Shown piece by piece: positions 1-8,240 of a stretch of 64,000 bases of DNA (its first letter is position 1; the number at the start of each line of letters is the position of its first letter). The translations under genes were made by a program, and so were the position numbers. Origin of the DNA: Pseudomonadota bacterium (GTDB lineage: Bacteria; Pseudomonadota; Alphaproteobacteria; Sphingomonadales; Sphingomonadaceae); assembly GCA_029550345.1 (NCBI GenBank), contig JAKPHK010000015.1:49276-113275 (forward strand), given 5' to 3'. The notes beneath the pieces were generated by a model. The model saw only the letters and a list, made by a program, of their open reading frames with translations, was not told the origin of the DNA and ran no database searches.

Positions 1-28
1 CGCAGCGCCACTGCGTGCAGCAACATCT

Positions 29-1192
29 GTGACGCAGCTCCGCACCGGGCTTGACCTGCTAGCGGCGGGCAAAGGGCAGGCCGGTCTCGGCCAGCGGGTC
101 GCGCTGCTCACCCATGCCGGGGCGGTTGATGCGCGGGGGCGGCGCTCGGTCGATGTCGTGCATGGGCTGCTGGGGGATCGCTTGACCGCCCTTCTCTCGC
201 CCGAACACGGGTTGGCGGGCAAGGTTGCCGCCGGGGAAAAAGTGGCAGATGACCGCGACGCGGCTTCGGGACTGCCGATTATCAGCCTTTATGGCGCACG
301 GCGCGAACCGCCGTCGGAGCTGCTCGAACGGATCGACACACTCGTGATCGACCTGCAGGACGTGGGGCTACGCCCGTTCACCTATGCCGCGACAATGGCC
401 GATTGCCTGCGCGCCGCCGCCCGGCACAAGCTGGCGGTGCTGGTGCTCGATCGCCCCAATCCGCTCGGCGGGGTGAAGATCGACGGGCCGCTGGTCGATC
501 CCGCGCTGACCTCCAACGTAGGGGCGCTGCCCGCGCCATTCCGGCACGGGCTGACCATGGGTGAGCTTGCTCGGTTGATTCAGACCAGCGAACGGCTGGA
601 ATGCAACCTCGCCGTGGTTCAGATGGATGGATGGCGCCGCACCATGGGCAGCGCTGCCTTCCGTCGTGGCGGGGTGCCGTTTGCGCCCCCTTCCCCCAAT
701 CTGCGCGCTCCCGGCGCCATACTGGCCTATGCAGCGACGGTACTGATCGAAGGCACAAACCTGTCCGAAGGACGCGGCACCGCACGGCCGTTCGAAACGG
801 TCGGTGCGCCCTGGTGCGATGGCAAGGCACTTGCAAAGACGATGTCCGATCTAAAACTGCCCGGTGTTCGCTTCGCCCCTGTGCGGTTTACCCCGACTGC
901 ATCCAAGCACAGCGGCCAGGCTTGTGGCGGCATCGGATTCACTGTGCGGGACGAGGCAGCCTATGATCCGCTGCTGACCGGCCTGTCACTGATCGCCGCT
1001 GTGCGCCGCCAGCACCCGCAGGACTTCGCGTTCCTTGAAGGCAAGCGTCCTTTCTTCGACCTGTTGATCGGGCAAAGCTGGGTGCGAGCGGCGCTGATTG
1101 CGGGTGACCCTCCGGCGAGAATCGTTAGCCGCTGGCAAGAGGATGCTGCGCGCTTTCGCCGGATCGTCCCGCGTTTTCAGATTTACACCTAA
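29..1192 (+). CDS. NamZ-type exo-beta-N-acetylmuramidase (DUF1343 family), possibly 5'-partial
   Basis: The 387-residue product matches the DUF1343 family, whose characterised member NamZ removes terminal MurNAc from peptidoglycan fragments during cell-wall recycling. Family-like features are the early TGLDLL segment, LSPEHGLAG near residue 57, the VIDLQDVGLRPFTY stretch around 105-118, and DRPNPLGG near 141. GTG at position 29 is the first start inside the window, but the frame stays open to base 2, so the true start with a possible signal peptide may lie upstream. The end overlaps by 4 bp the convergent HhH-protein gene. Family assignment is confident; substrate is inferred from family knowledge. 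Confidence 0.8.
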   Translation: MTQLRTGLDLLAAGKGQAGLGQRVALLTHAGAVDARGRRSVDVVHGLLGDRLTALLSPEHGLAGKVAAGEKVADDRDAASGLPIISLYGARREPPSELLERIDTLVIDLQDVGLRPFTYAATMADCLRAAARHKLAVLVLDRPNPLGGVKIDGPLVDPALTSNVGALPAPFRHGLTMGELARLIQTSERLECNLAVVQMDGWRRTMGSAAFRRGGVPFAPPSPNLRAPGAILAYAATVLIEGTNLSEGRGTARPFETVGAPWCDGKALAKTMSDLKLPGVRFAPVRFTPTASKHSGQACGGIGFTVRDEAAYDPLLTGLSLIAAVRRQHPQDFAFLEGKRPFFDLLIGQSWVRAALIAGDPPARIVSRWQEDAARFRRIVPRFQIYT

Positions 1193-1842
1193 ACCTTCCC
1201 GAACCGCTCCTCGAACCCCGCCACGTCCCCGGCGGCGAGGAGTTTCGCCTGTTCGACCCAGCTGTCCTTGGCCGGACGTCCGGCGAACGGCCCCAGCTTT
1301 GTATCGAGATCGGTGAGGTCGGCATCGGTCAGCGCGGCGATCTGGGCGAAAGTGGTGATGCCCAGTTGCGGCAGCAAGGCCTGCAGCTTGGGCCCCAAGC
1401 CCTTGATCCGCGAGAGATCGTCTGCCCCGGCGGGTTCAGCGGCGGGCGGCGCAGGTTCCGGTTCGGGTACAGGCGTGGGGGCCGGTTCCGGCGCGGGCAT
1501 TTCAGCCGGCGCTGGGGGCGGTGCCGCTGGTTCGGACGGAGAGGGCGGCGGTGCGGCAGCCTCTGCTTCTTCAACCACATCCTGCGCGCCGACAGCCACG
1601 GCTTCAGCCAGTCCGGCCATGGTTCCGGCCATCGGCGCCGGGGTGATCTGCGCGGCGGGCGCTGCATCGATCAGCGCCTGGTTGCGGTGGACCGATGCCG
1701 CGCCTTCATCCAGCACGTCGGGTTTGTATTCGCGCCGCGGCGGGGCCTTGCTGGCCCGGCCGAACAGGTACCAGCCGACCAGCAGCGCAGCCAGCAGGGC
1801 CAGGCCGAAGATCATCCAGTTGGCTTCGATCGTCTCGATCAT
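1189..1842 (-). CDS. Membrane-anchored helix-hairpin-helix protein
   Basis: The 217-residue protein has three parts: an N-terminal transmembrane helix (about residues 10-26), a long Pro/Ala/Glu-rich low-complexity linker (about 70-145), and a C-terminal helix-hairpin-helix region beginning DLSRIKGLGPKLQALLPQLG. This C-terminal type resembles domains annotated as flap-endonuclease-like or DUF4332, but no nuclease catalytic residues are visible. ATG at 1842 is preferred over GTG at 1851 because GGGGAG lies eight bases before it. It is the last gene of the minus-strand group that starts with tsaD. The linker and anchor suggest a membrane-tethered domain that binds nucleic acid or protein; real function is unknown. 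Confidence 0.7.
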   Translation of the reverse strand: MIETIEANWMIFGLALLAALLVGWYLFGRASKAPPRREYKPDVLDEGAASVHRNQALIDAAPAAQITPAPMAGTMAGLAEAVAVGAQDVVEEAEAAAPPPSPSEPAAPPPAPAEMPAPEPAPTPVPEPEPAPPAAEPAGADDLSRIKGLGPKLQALLPQLGITTFAQIAALTDADLTDLDTKLGPFAGRPAKDSWVEQAKLLAAGDVAGFEERFGKV

Positions 1843-1864
1843 CGCAAGCACTCCCCAATCGCAG

Positions 1865-3349
1865 TCAGGTGCCGACGTTGCGGCGGAACAGCATCCGGTC
1901 TTCCGGGCCGAAACCCTTGTGCCAGATGACGTAAAGATAGGTCAGCAGGATCGCCGGGGCGCCGATCGCCAGTTCGGCCCATTCCGGCATGAAGCGGGTG
2001 AAGAACCATCCGACCAGTGCGGCAGGCGCCGCCGCAACCAGCAGCGACCAGCGCCAGGGATTGGTCGATTGACCCAGAAATGCCGCCAGCATCACCGATT
2101 TGACCAGCGATGCGAAAGCCAGCGCGATCAGCAGTCCCATCGCTGCCCCCGCCGCCCAGAACGGTTCACCCAGGCCCAGCCGCTGTGCCGCCATGATCAG
2201 GCCTACGCTGGCCAGCGCCTGAACCGCCACTGTTGCCAGTGAAATCCACATGTTGAGCATCCGCCGGACATAGATCAGCGCGGCTTCGCTGACGACCGCT
2301 GCCGAAGCGATCACTTCCGCCGCCAGCAGCGCCAGCAGTGCGCCAGTGCCCGCCACGAAGGCCGGTCCAGTCAGCCCCATCACCCCGCGCCCCGGCAGCC
2401 CCAGCGCCAGCGCCACCCCGAACTGCGCAGCAGTGATCCAGAAACCGACCTGACAGACCTGCTTCGAAATCGCGGCGTAGTTCTTTTCCTTGAGATTGCG
2501 GGTGATCACCGGGCCGAGCACCGGCTCGAAGCTCGATTTGAACTTCTGCGGGAGCGAGGCGATCTGCTGGGCAACGTAATAGATCCCCACCGTCGCGGGC
2601 GAAGCGAAGATCCCCAGGATCGCCAGATCGAGCCGCCGCGTGCCCCATTCCACCACATCGGCCACGGCCAACGGCAGATTGGCAATCGCCAGCTTGCCCA
2701 GCCGCAACGGGTGCGGCTGCCAGGCGCGTGGCAGGCCATAGGTGCGATAGACCGGCAGAAGCGCGACAACCGCCGCGGCCAGAACCGAGCCGATATAGGC
2801 CAGGATCATCCCACTTTCGGGCACCACGAACCACAGCAGCCCGGCCAGGATCGAGAGCACCCAGGGTTCGACCAGCGCGCGCGAACGCACCGATGTCGCC
2901 ACATCGAAGCGGTACGCCTGGGCGGAAAGTGCGATCTCTGTCAGGGTTAGCGGGACCAGCGCCAACGGGATCAGCCGGTCGAGCGCGGAATATTCGCCGC
3001 TTGGAAATATCGGCTGCGGGAACAGATAGAACCCAACCCCGAGCACTGCGGCCAGCGCCCCGCTGAGCAGCATCGCATCGCCGACAACATTGGCCGGGTG
3101 GGCATCTTCGCGCGCAAGTTCCTGTGCCAACCCGCGCTTCTGCCCCAGGGTGCAGAGCTGAGCGGAAAGTTCGATGATCGCCAGGGCGAAGGCAAAGCGG
3201 CCCAGCGCCTCTGCCCCATACATGCGCCCGGCAATGAACAGGAACGGGATCCGCCCGATCAGCCGCAGCGCAAAGCCCAGCACGTTGGTGCGCCCGCCTT
3301 TGGCGAGGGCCTGAATATCCTGCTGTTCGCTGCGCGGAGCCGCACTCAC
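1865..3349 (-). CDS. Polysaccharide (Wzx-like) flippase, MOP superfamily
   Basis: The 494-residue protein has about 12-14 hydrophobic segments, with basic residues before the first (KGGRTNVLGFALRLIGRIPF). This is the layout of lipopolysaccharide/O-antigen flippases of the MOP/MATE superfamily, which move undecaprenyl-linked sugars across the inner membrane. The GTG start at 3349 overlaps the gpsA stop (TGTGA), so translation is probably coupled. The reading frame continues upstream through gpsA, but that extension is an out-of-frame shadow. No glycosyltransferase or polymerase gene is adjacent, so the transported polysaccharide cannot be named. Confidence 0.75.
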   Translation of the reverse strand: MSAAPRSEQQDIQALAKGGRTNVLGFALRLIGRIPFLFIAGRMYGAEALGRFAFALAIIELSAQLCTLGQKRGLAQELAREDAHPANVVGDAMLLSGALAAVLGVGFYLFPQPIFPSGEYSALDRLIPLALVPLTLTEIALSAQAYRFDVATSVRSRALVEPWVLSILAGLLWFVVPESGMILAYIGSVLAAAVVALLPVYRTYGLPRAWQPHPLRLGKLAIANLPLAVADVVEWGTRRLDLAILGIFASPATVGIYYVAQQIASLPQKFKSSFEPVLGPVITRNLKEKNYAAISKQVCQVGFWITAAQFGVALALGLPGRGVMGLTGPAFVAGTGALLALLAAEVIASAAVVSEAALIYVRRMLNMWISLATVAVQALASVGLIMAAQRLGLGEPFWAAGAAMGLLIALAFASLVKSVMLAAFLGQSTNPWRWSLLVAAAPAALVGWFFTRFMPEWAELAIGAPAILLTYLYVIWHKGFGPEDRMLFRRNVGT

Positions 3350-4344
3350 AGGCGCAGCCCCTCTGCCTTGAGCGGGCGGGCCAGCAGTTCGGCCACGACG
3401 GCTTTGGCCGGTGCCTCCCCGCACAGCAGGCGGTTCACCGCATCGACGATCGGCATGGCGATGCCATGCTTGTGGGCCAGATCGGCCAGAACCGGGGCGG
3501 TGTGTGCGCCTTCGGCCACGCTGGTCTTGCCCGCCAGAGCCTCGGTCGCGCTCATCCCCTCGCCCAGCGCCTTGCCGAGCGAGAAGTTGCGGCTGGAGGT
3601 AGAGGAACAGGTCAGCACCAGATCGCCCAGCCCGCACAGACCCGCCAGAGTTTCCGCCCGCGCTCCGCGCGCCAGGCCAAACCGGGTCATCTCGGCATAG
3701 CCGCGCGCGATCAGCGCAGCGCGGGCATTCTGGCCCAGCCCCAGCCCGTCCACCACGCCGCAGGCGATCGCCAGCACGTTCTTGACCGAGCCGCCGATTT
3801 CCGCCCCCGTCACATCGTCCGAATAATAGGGCCGCAACATCGGGCGCGAAATTGCCGGGGCGAGCCGCTGCCACTGCGCCTCACCCCCGGCGCAGGCCAG
3901 GGTCACCGCGGTCGGCAGCCCGGCGGCGACTTCGTGAGCAAACGTCGGACCCGAAAGCACCGCCAGGCTGGCGGCAGGTGCAGCCTCAGCCGCAACGTCG
4001 GCCATCAGCCGCCCGGTTCCGGCCTCGATCCCCTTGGAACACAGCACCAGATCGCGCTGCCCGTCGGGCAGGCCGGACAGCACCCGCGCCAAATGTTGCG
4101 CCGGGGTGACCACCAACAGCACCGGCAGCTCAGCCAGATCAGCCAGATCGCCGGTCGCCCGGACCTGATCGGCCAGCCGGGCGGAAGGCAGGAACAGGCC
4201 GTTGGTGTGGGCCGTGTTGATTTCCGCGACCAGTTCAGCCTCGCGCGCCCAGATCAACACCTGCGACCCGTCGCTGGCCATGGCCTGCGCCAGCGCCGTG
4301 CCCCAGGCCCCCGCGCCAATAACGCCAATCGCCGGGCCGCTCAT
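3346..4344 (-). CDS. gpsA: Glycerol-3-phosphate dehydrogenase [NAD(P)+]
   Basis: GpsA reduces dihydroxyacetone phosphate to sn-glycerol-3-phosphate, the backbone for phospholipids, in the cytoplasm. The 332-residue product has the Rossmann motif [10 protein letters not shown] at residues 9-18, CSKGIE around 103, [13 protein letters not shown] around 136, the catalytic-lysine segment [11 protein letters not shown] near 190, and a C-terminal domain of normal length. ATG at 4344 overlaps the tsaD stop in an ATGA junction, which fixes the start. A glycerol kinase gene lies far away at 43.2-44.7 kb and feeds the same metabolite pool. Confidence 0.96.
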   Translation of the reverse strand: MSGPAIGVIGAGAWGTALAQAMASDGSQVLIWAREAELVAEINTAHTNGLFLPSARLADQVRATGDLADLAELPVLLVVTPAQHLARVLSGLPDGQRDLVLCSKGIEAGTGRLMADVAAEAAPAASLAVLSGPTFAHEVAAGLPTAVTLACAGGEAQWQRLAPAISRPMLRPYYSDDVTGAEIGGSVKNVLAIACGVVDGLGLGQNARAALIARGYAEMTRFGLARGARAETLAGLCGLGDLVLTCSSTSSRNFSLGKALGEGMSATEALAGKTSVAEGAHTAPVLADLAHKHGIAMPIVDAVNRLLCGEAPAKAVVAELLARPLKAEGLRL

Positions 4345-5369
4345 GCTTTCACCCCCGCACCGCGCACCGGAGCGGCATCCGGATCGAGCGGCCAGCGCGG
4401 CCGCGCCGCGAAATCGAGCGGGTCTGACTGGCCAAGCCGTTCCACCCCGGCCCAGGCGATCATCGCGGCATTGTCGGTGCACAGCGGAAGCGGCGGGGCA
4501 ACGAAAGGCAGGCCGAATTCAGCCGCCAGCCCTTCCAGCGCCGCGCGCACCGCCTTGTTGGCGGCAACCCCGCCCGCGACGACAAGCGCGGTGGGCGCCG
4601 TAACCAGTTCAAGCGCCTTGCGGCTGCGATCGAGCACGCAATCGATAGCGGCCTGCTGGAACGAGGCGGCGATGTCCGCATCGGCGTAGCGCCCGCTTTC
4701 CTTGGCCCGCAGCACCGCGCTTTTCAGCCCCGCGAAAGAGAAATGCGGTTCAGCGCTGCCCAGCAAGGGGCGCGGCAAGGGCACGTTTGCGGCCTGCCCT
4801 TCTGCCGCGAGCCGTTCAACCGCCGGACCGCCGGGAAAACCCAGACCCAGTATCTTGGCGGTCTTGTCAAACGCCTCACCCAGCGCATCGTCGATCGTGG
4901 TGCCAAGCCTCTTGAAGCGCCCCACGCCCTCTACCAGCAGCAACTGGCAGTGCCCGCCAGAAACCAGCAGCAGCAAATAGGGAAATTGCAGCTCAGGATC
5001 GGCCAGCCGCGGCGAAAGCGCGTGGCCTTCCAGGTGGTTGATCGCGATCAGCGGCTTGTCTCCAGCCATGGCCAGCGCCTTGGCGGTGACCAGCCCGACC
5101 ATCACCCCGCCGATCAGCCCTGGCCCGGCGGTGGCGGCAATCGCATCGACATCGCCCAGCTCCATCCCGGCGTCCGCCAGAGTCGCGGCGATCAGCGGTG
5201 CCAGCCGCTCGGCATGGGCGCGCGCGGCAATTTCTGGCACGACCCCGCCATAGGGCCGATGGGCATCGTCCTGCGAGGCGATGCGCTGCGCAAGGATACG
5301 GCGCCCCGAATCAACCAGAGCCGCTGCGGTTTCGTCGCAAGACGATTCAATTCCGAGGACAATCCCCAT
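4341..5369 (-). CDS. tsaD: tRNA N6-adenosine threonylcarbamoyltransferase
   Basis: TsaD (YgjD/Kae1 family) transfers the threonylcarbamoyl group to A37 of tRNAs that read ANN codons, working with TsaB and TsaE. The 342-residue protein begins with the nucleotide-binding segment [12 protein letters not shown]. It contains the metal-binding HLEGH motif near residue 112, followed by [12 protein letters not shown] and [13 protein letters not shown] near 270. These are diagnostic, and the length is normal. It starts the minus-strand set tsaD-gpsA-flippase-HhH, and its start is only 43 bp from the divergent hemC start, so both promoters must share that short gap. Confidence 0.97.
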   Translation of the reverse strand: MGIVLGIESSCDETAAALVDSGRRILAQRIASQDDAHRPYGGVVPEIAARAHAERLAPLIAATLADAGMELGDVDAIAATAGPGLIGGVMVGLVTAKALAMAGDKPLIAINHLEGHALSPRLADPELQFPYLLLLVSGGHCQLLLVEGVGRFKRLGTTIDDALGEAFDKTAKILGLGFPGGPAVERLAAEGQAANVPLPRPLLGSAEPHFSFAGLKSAVLRAKESGRYADADIAASFQQAAIDCVLDRSRKALELVTAPTALVVAGGVAANKAVRAALEGLAAEFGLPFVAPPLPLCTDNAAMIAWAGVERLGQSDPLDFAARPRWPLDPDAAPVRGAGVKA

Positions 5370-5412
5370 CTTGGCTTTCCCTTAGCCGGATTGCGCAATA
5401 GGACAAGCGGCC

Positions 5413-6339
5413 ATGCCAGACCGTCCCCCGCTGAAACTTGGCACACGTGCCTCTCCCCTCGCCATGGCCCAGGCCCATGAAGCCCGAGACCGGCTCTGCG
5501 CGGCCCATCCCGGGCTGGCGGTGGAGATCGTTCCGGTCACCGCCAGTGGCGACAAGGTGCTCGATCGTCCGCTGGCCGAAATCGGCGGCAAGGCGCTGTG
5601 GACCAAGGAGCTGGATGCCTGGCTGCTGACCGGCGAGATCGACTTTGCGGTCCATTCGCTGAAAGACGTCGAAACGATCCGCCCGGCCGAGATCGCCATC
5701 GCCGCGATCCTGCCGCGTGAGGACGTGCGCGATGTGCTGGTCGGTGCGGCATCGCTGGCCGAACTGCCGCCGGGGGCGCGGATCGGCACCAGCGCGCCGC
5801 GCCGTGCCGCGCAGGCGCTCCACGTCCGGCCCGATTGCCAGGTCGTGGGGATACGCGGCAACGTCCAGACCCGGCTGGCCAAGCTCGAAGCGGGAGAGGC
5901 CGACGTCACCCTGCTGGCACTGGCCGGTCTGAACCGCCTGGGGATGAGCCATTTCGGCACGCCGCTCGATCCCGAAGCCTGGCTGCCCGCACCGGGACAA
6001 GGAGCGATCGCGATCGAGGCCCGCGCCACCGATCAGCAGGTGCTTGATCTGCTCGCCGCCATCGACCATCAGCCCAGCCGCCATGCCGTTCTGGCGGAAC
6101 GCGCGCTGCTGGCCGCGCTGGGCGGGAATTGCCACAGCCCGATCTCGGTCCTGACGACGCCGCAGGGCGAGCTGCTGGCCATGCGCGCAGAGCTGCTCAG
6201 CCCCGATGGCGCCGAGCGGGTTGAGGGCGAGGCAGTTTTTGATCCCGCAGACCTTGACGGACCGGCCCGGCTGGCCGAACAGTTGCTGGCGCAGGCAAGC
6301 CCTGCGATCCGCGCGCACTTCGATCCTCCAAGGGGGTAG
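5413..6339 (+). CDS. hemC: Porphobilinogen deaminase (hydroxymethylbilane synthase)
   Basis: HemC polymerises four porphobilinogens to hydroxymethylbilane in cytoplasmic haem synthesis. The 308-residue protein shows LGTRASPLAMAQA at 9-21, HSLKD at 81-85 (catalytic Asp 85), GTSAPRRAAQ at 125-134, and LGGNCHSPI around 236-244, in which Cys240 would carry the dipyrromethane cofactor. It is followed after 3 bp by hemD, so the two consecutive enzymes of the pathway are co-transcribed. Further haem biosynthesis (hemN) appears in the cbb3 locus at 15.8-17.1 kb. Confidence 0.97.
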   Translation: MPDRPPLKLGTRASPLAMAQAHEARDRLCAAHPGLAVEIVPVTASGDKVLDRPLAEIGGKALWTKELDAWLLTGEIDFAVHSLKDVETIRPAEIAIAAILPREDVRDVLVGAASLAELPPGARIGTSAPRRAAQALHVRPDCQVVGIRGNVQTRLAKLEAGEADVTLLALAGLNRLGMSHFGTPLDPEAWLPAPGQGAIAIEARATDQQVLDLLAAIDHQPSRHAVLAERALLAALGGNCHSPISVLTTPQGELLAMRAELLSPDGAERVEGEAVFDPADLDGPARLAEQLLAQASPAIRAHFDPPRG

Positions 6340-6342
6340 AAT

Positions 6343-7047
6343 TTGGCCGTACCGCTGATAATCGTCCGTCCTGAACCCGGCTGCTCGGCCAGCCTGGCTT
6401 CGGCTCGGGGGATGCCGGGGGTAGAGGCTCACGGATTTCCGTTGTTTGAAATGGCCGCGCGCAGCTGGGAAGCCGTCCCGCCTGAACGCTTCGACGCCCT
6501 GTTGATCGGCAGTGCGATGGTGTTCCGCTTTGGCGGGCGCGGACTTGGCGCACTGAAAGGGCTGCCGGTCTATGCCGTCGGCGATGTAACTGCCGCTGCC
6601 GCGCAAGAGGCTGGCTTTGCCGTCCATTGCAGCGGTACAGGTTCGATGCAGTCTTTGCTCGGCCAACTTGATCCGGCCCATCGCCGTCTGCTGCGTCTCG
6701 CCGGGGAAGAGCGTGTGCCACTGACCCTGCCCAAGGGCGTGATCATGGAAGAGCGGATCGTCTATGCTGCCCAATCGCGCGAGATGCCGGGTGAGCTGAT
6801 CGCCCTGCTGCGCAGCCCCGCGATCATCGCCGTCCACTCAGCCGATGCGGCCCGCCACCTGACGTCGCAATGCGTCAGCCACGGCATTCGCCGCGCACCT
6901 TTGCGGATCGCAGCGCTTTCCCAGCGGATCGCCAATGCCGCCGGGGATGGCTGGGGTGAGGTTGCGACGATCCCGTTCCCCGATGACAAGGCCCTGCTGG
7001 CCTTGGCCCGCCAGATGTGCCAAGACCCCTGGCACGGAGCCAGTTAG
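6343..7047 (+). CDS. hemD: Uroporphyrinogen-III synthase
   Basis: HemD closes and isomerises hydroxymethylbilane to uroporphyrinogen III. The family diverges strongly in sequence. Assignment rests on the 234-residue length, the two-lobed pattern with IIVRPEPG at the start, ALLIGSAMVFRFGG near 60, LPVYAVGDVTAAAAQEAGF around 78-96, the late AVHSADAARHL segment, and the position directly after hemC. The proposed start is TTG at 6343, three bases after the hemC stop, with AAGGGGG about eight bases before it. Translation is therefore likely coupled to hemC. Confidence 0.9.
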   Translation: MAVPLIIVRPEPGCSASLASARGMPGVEAHGFPLFEMAARSWEAVPPERFDALLIGSAMVFRFGGRGLGALKGLPVYAVGDVTAAAAQEAGFAVHCSGTGSMQSLLGQLDPAHRRLLRLAGEERVPLTLPKGVIMEERIVYAAQSREMPGELIALLRSPAIIAVHSADAARHLTSQCVSHGIRRAPLRIAALSQRIANAAGDGWGEVATIPFPDDKALLALARQMCQDPWHGAS

Positions 7048-7062
7048 GAATACCCAGGCCGA

Positions 7063-7974
7063 ATGCCCGAAGACTATTACAGTTCCCCCACCACCCCTGC
7101 CCGCAAGTCTGGCGGGACTGTCCGTACCGTGCTGGGCACCGCCGTGCTGGCCTTTCTGGGCGGCGGCGCGCTGGTGATGTGGCTGCTGTGGAACGGCCAG
7201 ATTGCACTGCCGGGCGTCAGCGACGCTCAGACGCCGCCAACCGCCATGGCGATCCCCAGCCCCACGACCAGCGCCGCCGCGGCGAACAACGCCCTGATGG
7301 AGCAGCAAATTGCGGCGCTGGAACAGCGGCTGGCCCGGATCGACCTTCAGGCCGCCGCAGCCGAGGGCAATACGGCCCGGGCCGAGGCGCTGCTGGTCGC
7401 ACTGGCAGCGCGCCGCGCGATCGAGCATGGAACCGAACTGGGCTATCTGGAAGATCAACTGCGCTTGCGGTTCAGCGCCGCGCGGCCCGCGGCGGTCAAT
7501 ACCGTGATTGAGGTGGCCAAGGCCAAAATCACGTTGGACAGTTTGCTGGAAGAGCTTGAGCAACTTGCCCCGCAACTGACCGGGAGCGGACCGGAAGACA
7601 CCGGCTGGGTGAGGTTCAAGCGTCAGTTCACCGGCCTGTTCGTGATTCACCGCGACAATCCCGGCGCTGACGTTCCGGAAACCCGCCTGGCCCGCGCACA
7701 ACTGCTGCTGCGAACCGGTCAGATCGACGAAGCCGTAGCCGAAATCGCCAAATTGCCCGGCGCCAAGATCGGCGAGGAATGGATCGCCAAGGCCCGCCGT
7801 TATTCCGAAGCGATGCAGGCGCTTGACCAGATCGAGCAGGCCGCTCTGGCTGAGCCGGAAAAGCTGAAAGCCGGCACCGGTGAAGACGTTCGCCAGCCCG
7901 GCCCGGCGGTCAGCCCCTCACCCACCGGAACGCCTGCACCTGCGCAGACTCCGGCCCGACAGGCGACGTACTAG
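7063..7974 (+). CDS. Mitofilin (Mic60)-like membrane protein
   Basis: The 303-residue protein has a short N-terminal cytoplasmic tail, one transmembrane helix (about residues 20-42), a Pro/Thr-rich spacer, a coiled coil (about 75-105, MEQQIAALEQRLARIDLQ), and a helical C-terminal region that ends in a low-complexity tail. Alphaproteobacterial Mic60 homologues share this architecture and usually sit beside haem-biosynthesis genes, as this one does 15 bp after hemD. In mitochondria Mic60 shapes cristae; a role in inner-membrane organisation here is inferred. Its TAG stop lies inside the left end of the 7971-8240 repeat element. Confidence 0.75.
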   Translation: MPEDYYSSPTTPARKSGGTVRTVLGTAVLAFLGGGALVMWLLWNGQIALPGVSDAQTPPTAMAIPSPTTSAAAANNALMEQQIAALEQRLARIDLQAAAAEGNTARAEALLVALAARRAIEHGTELGYLEDQLRLRFSAARPAAVNTVIEVAKAKITLDSLLEELEQLAPQLTGSGPEDTGWVRFKRQFTGLFVIHRDNPGADVPETRLARAQLLLRTGQIDEAVAEIAKLPGAKIGEEWIAKARRYSEAMQALDQIEQAALAEPEKLKAGTGEDVRQPGPAVSPSPTGTPAPAQTPARQATY

Positions 7975-8240
7975 GCCGCAAACTCATAAATGACGCCATC
8001 GAGGTTTGAGTCAGAATGGCTCAGTGCCAGGAGAAAAGGCGCAGGAATATGTCGATATTTTCAGTCTTTTCGACGCAGCAATGGGCCATTCTGACCAAGT
8101 CCCTGCGGGACGTCCAAATGGCTTCCATCTCAGCCAAAGCCGCCCTTGGAAAGGCAACCAGCCTTCCCGGCGGGCGCCTTCGCCCGATAAGTTCGCCATT
8201 TGGGCGCCTCGATGGCGTCATTTATGAGTTTACGGCCTAG
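7971..8240. mobile_element. MITE-like element with 33-bp terminal inverted repeats
   Basis: The segment is bounded by inverted repeats at 7971-8003 and 8208-8240 that match at 32 of 33 bases (one C/T difference at the tenth base from the outer end). Both outer ends read CTAG, fitting either a duplicated 4-bp CTAG target (as for some IS5-family elements) or a TA target. A second inverted pair of 11 bp lies inside at 8010-8020 and 8085-8095. The interior has no transposase and only short frames, so this is probably non-autonomous. The stop codons of both flanking convergent genes lie within the CTAG ends. Family assignment is uncertain. Confidence 0.8.

Noticed and set aside
5347..6837. A 496-codon open frame antisense to hemC and hemD
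   Set aside because: Antisense shadow of two well-supported haem genes.
8016..8240. A 74-codon open frame inside the MITE-like element
   Set aside because: It ends only because the terminal repeat carries TAG. No transposase similarity or family is visible, and overlapping frames of similar length exist on both strands.
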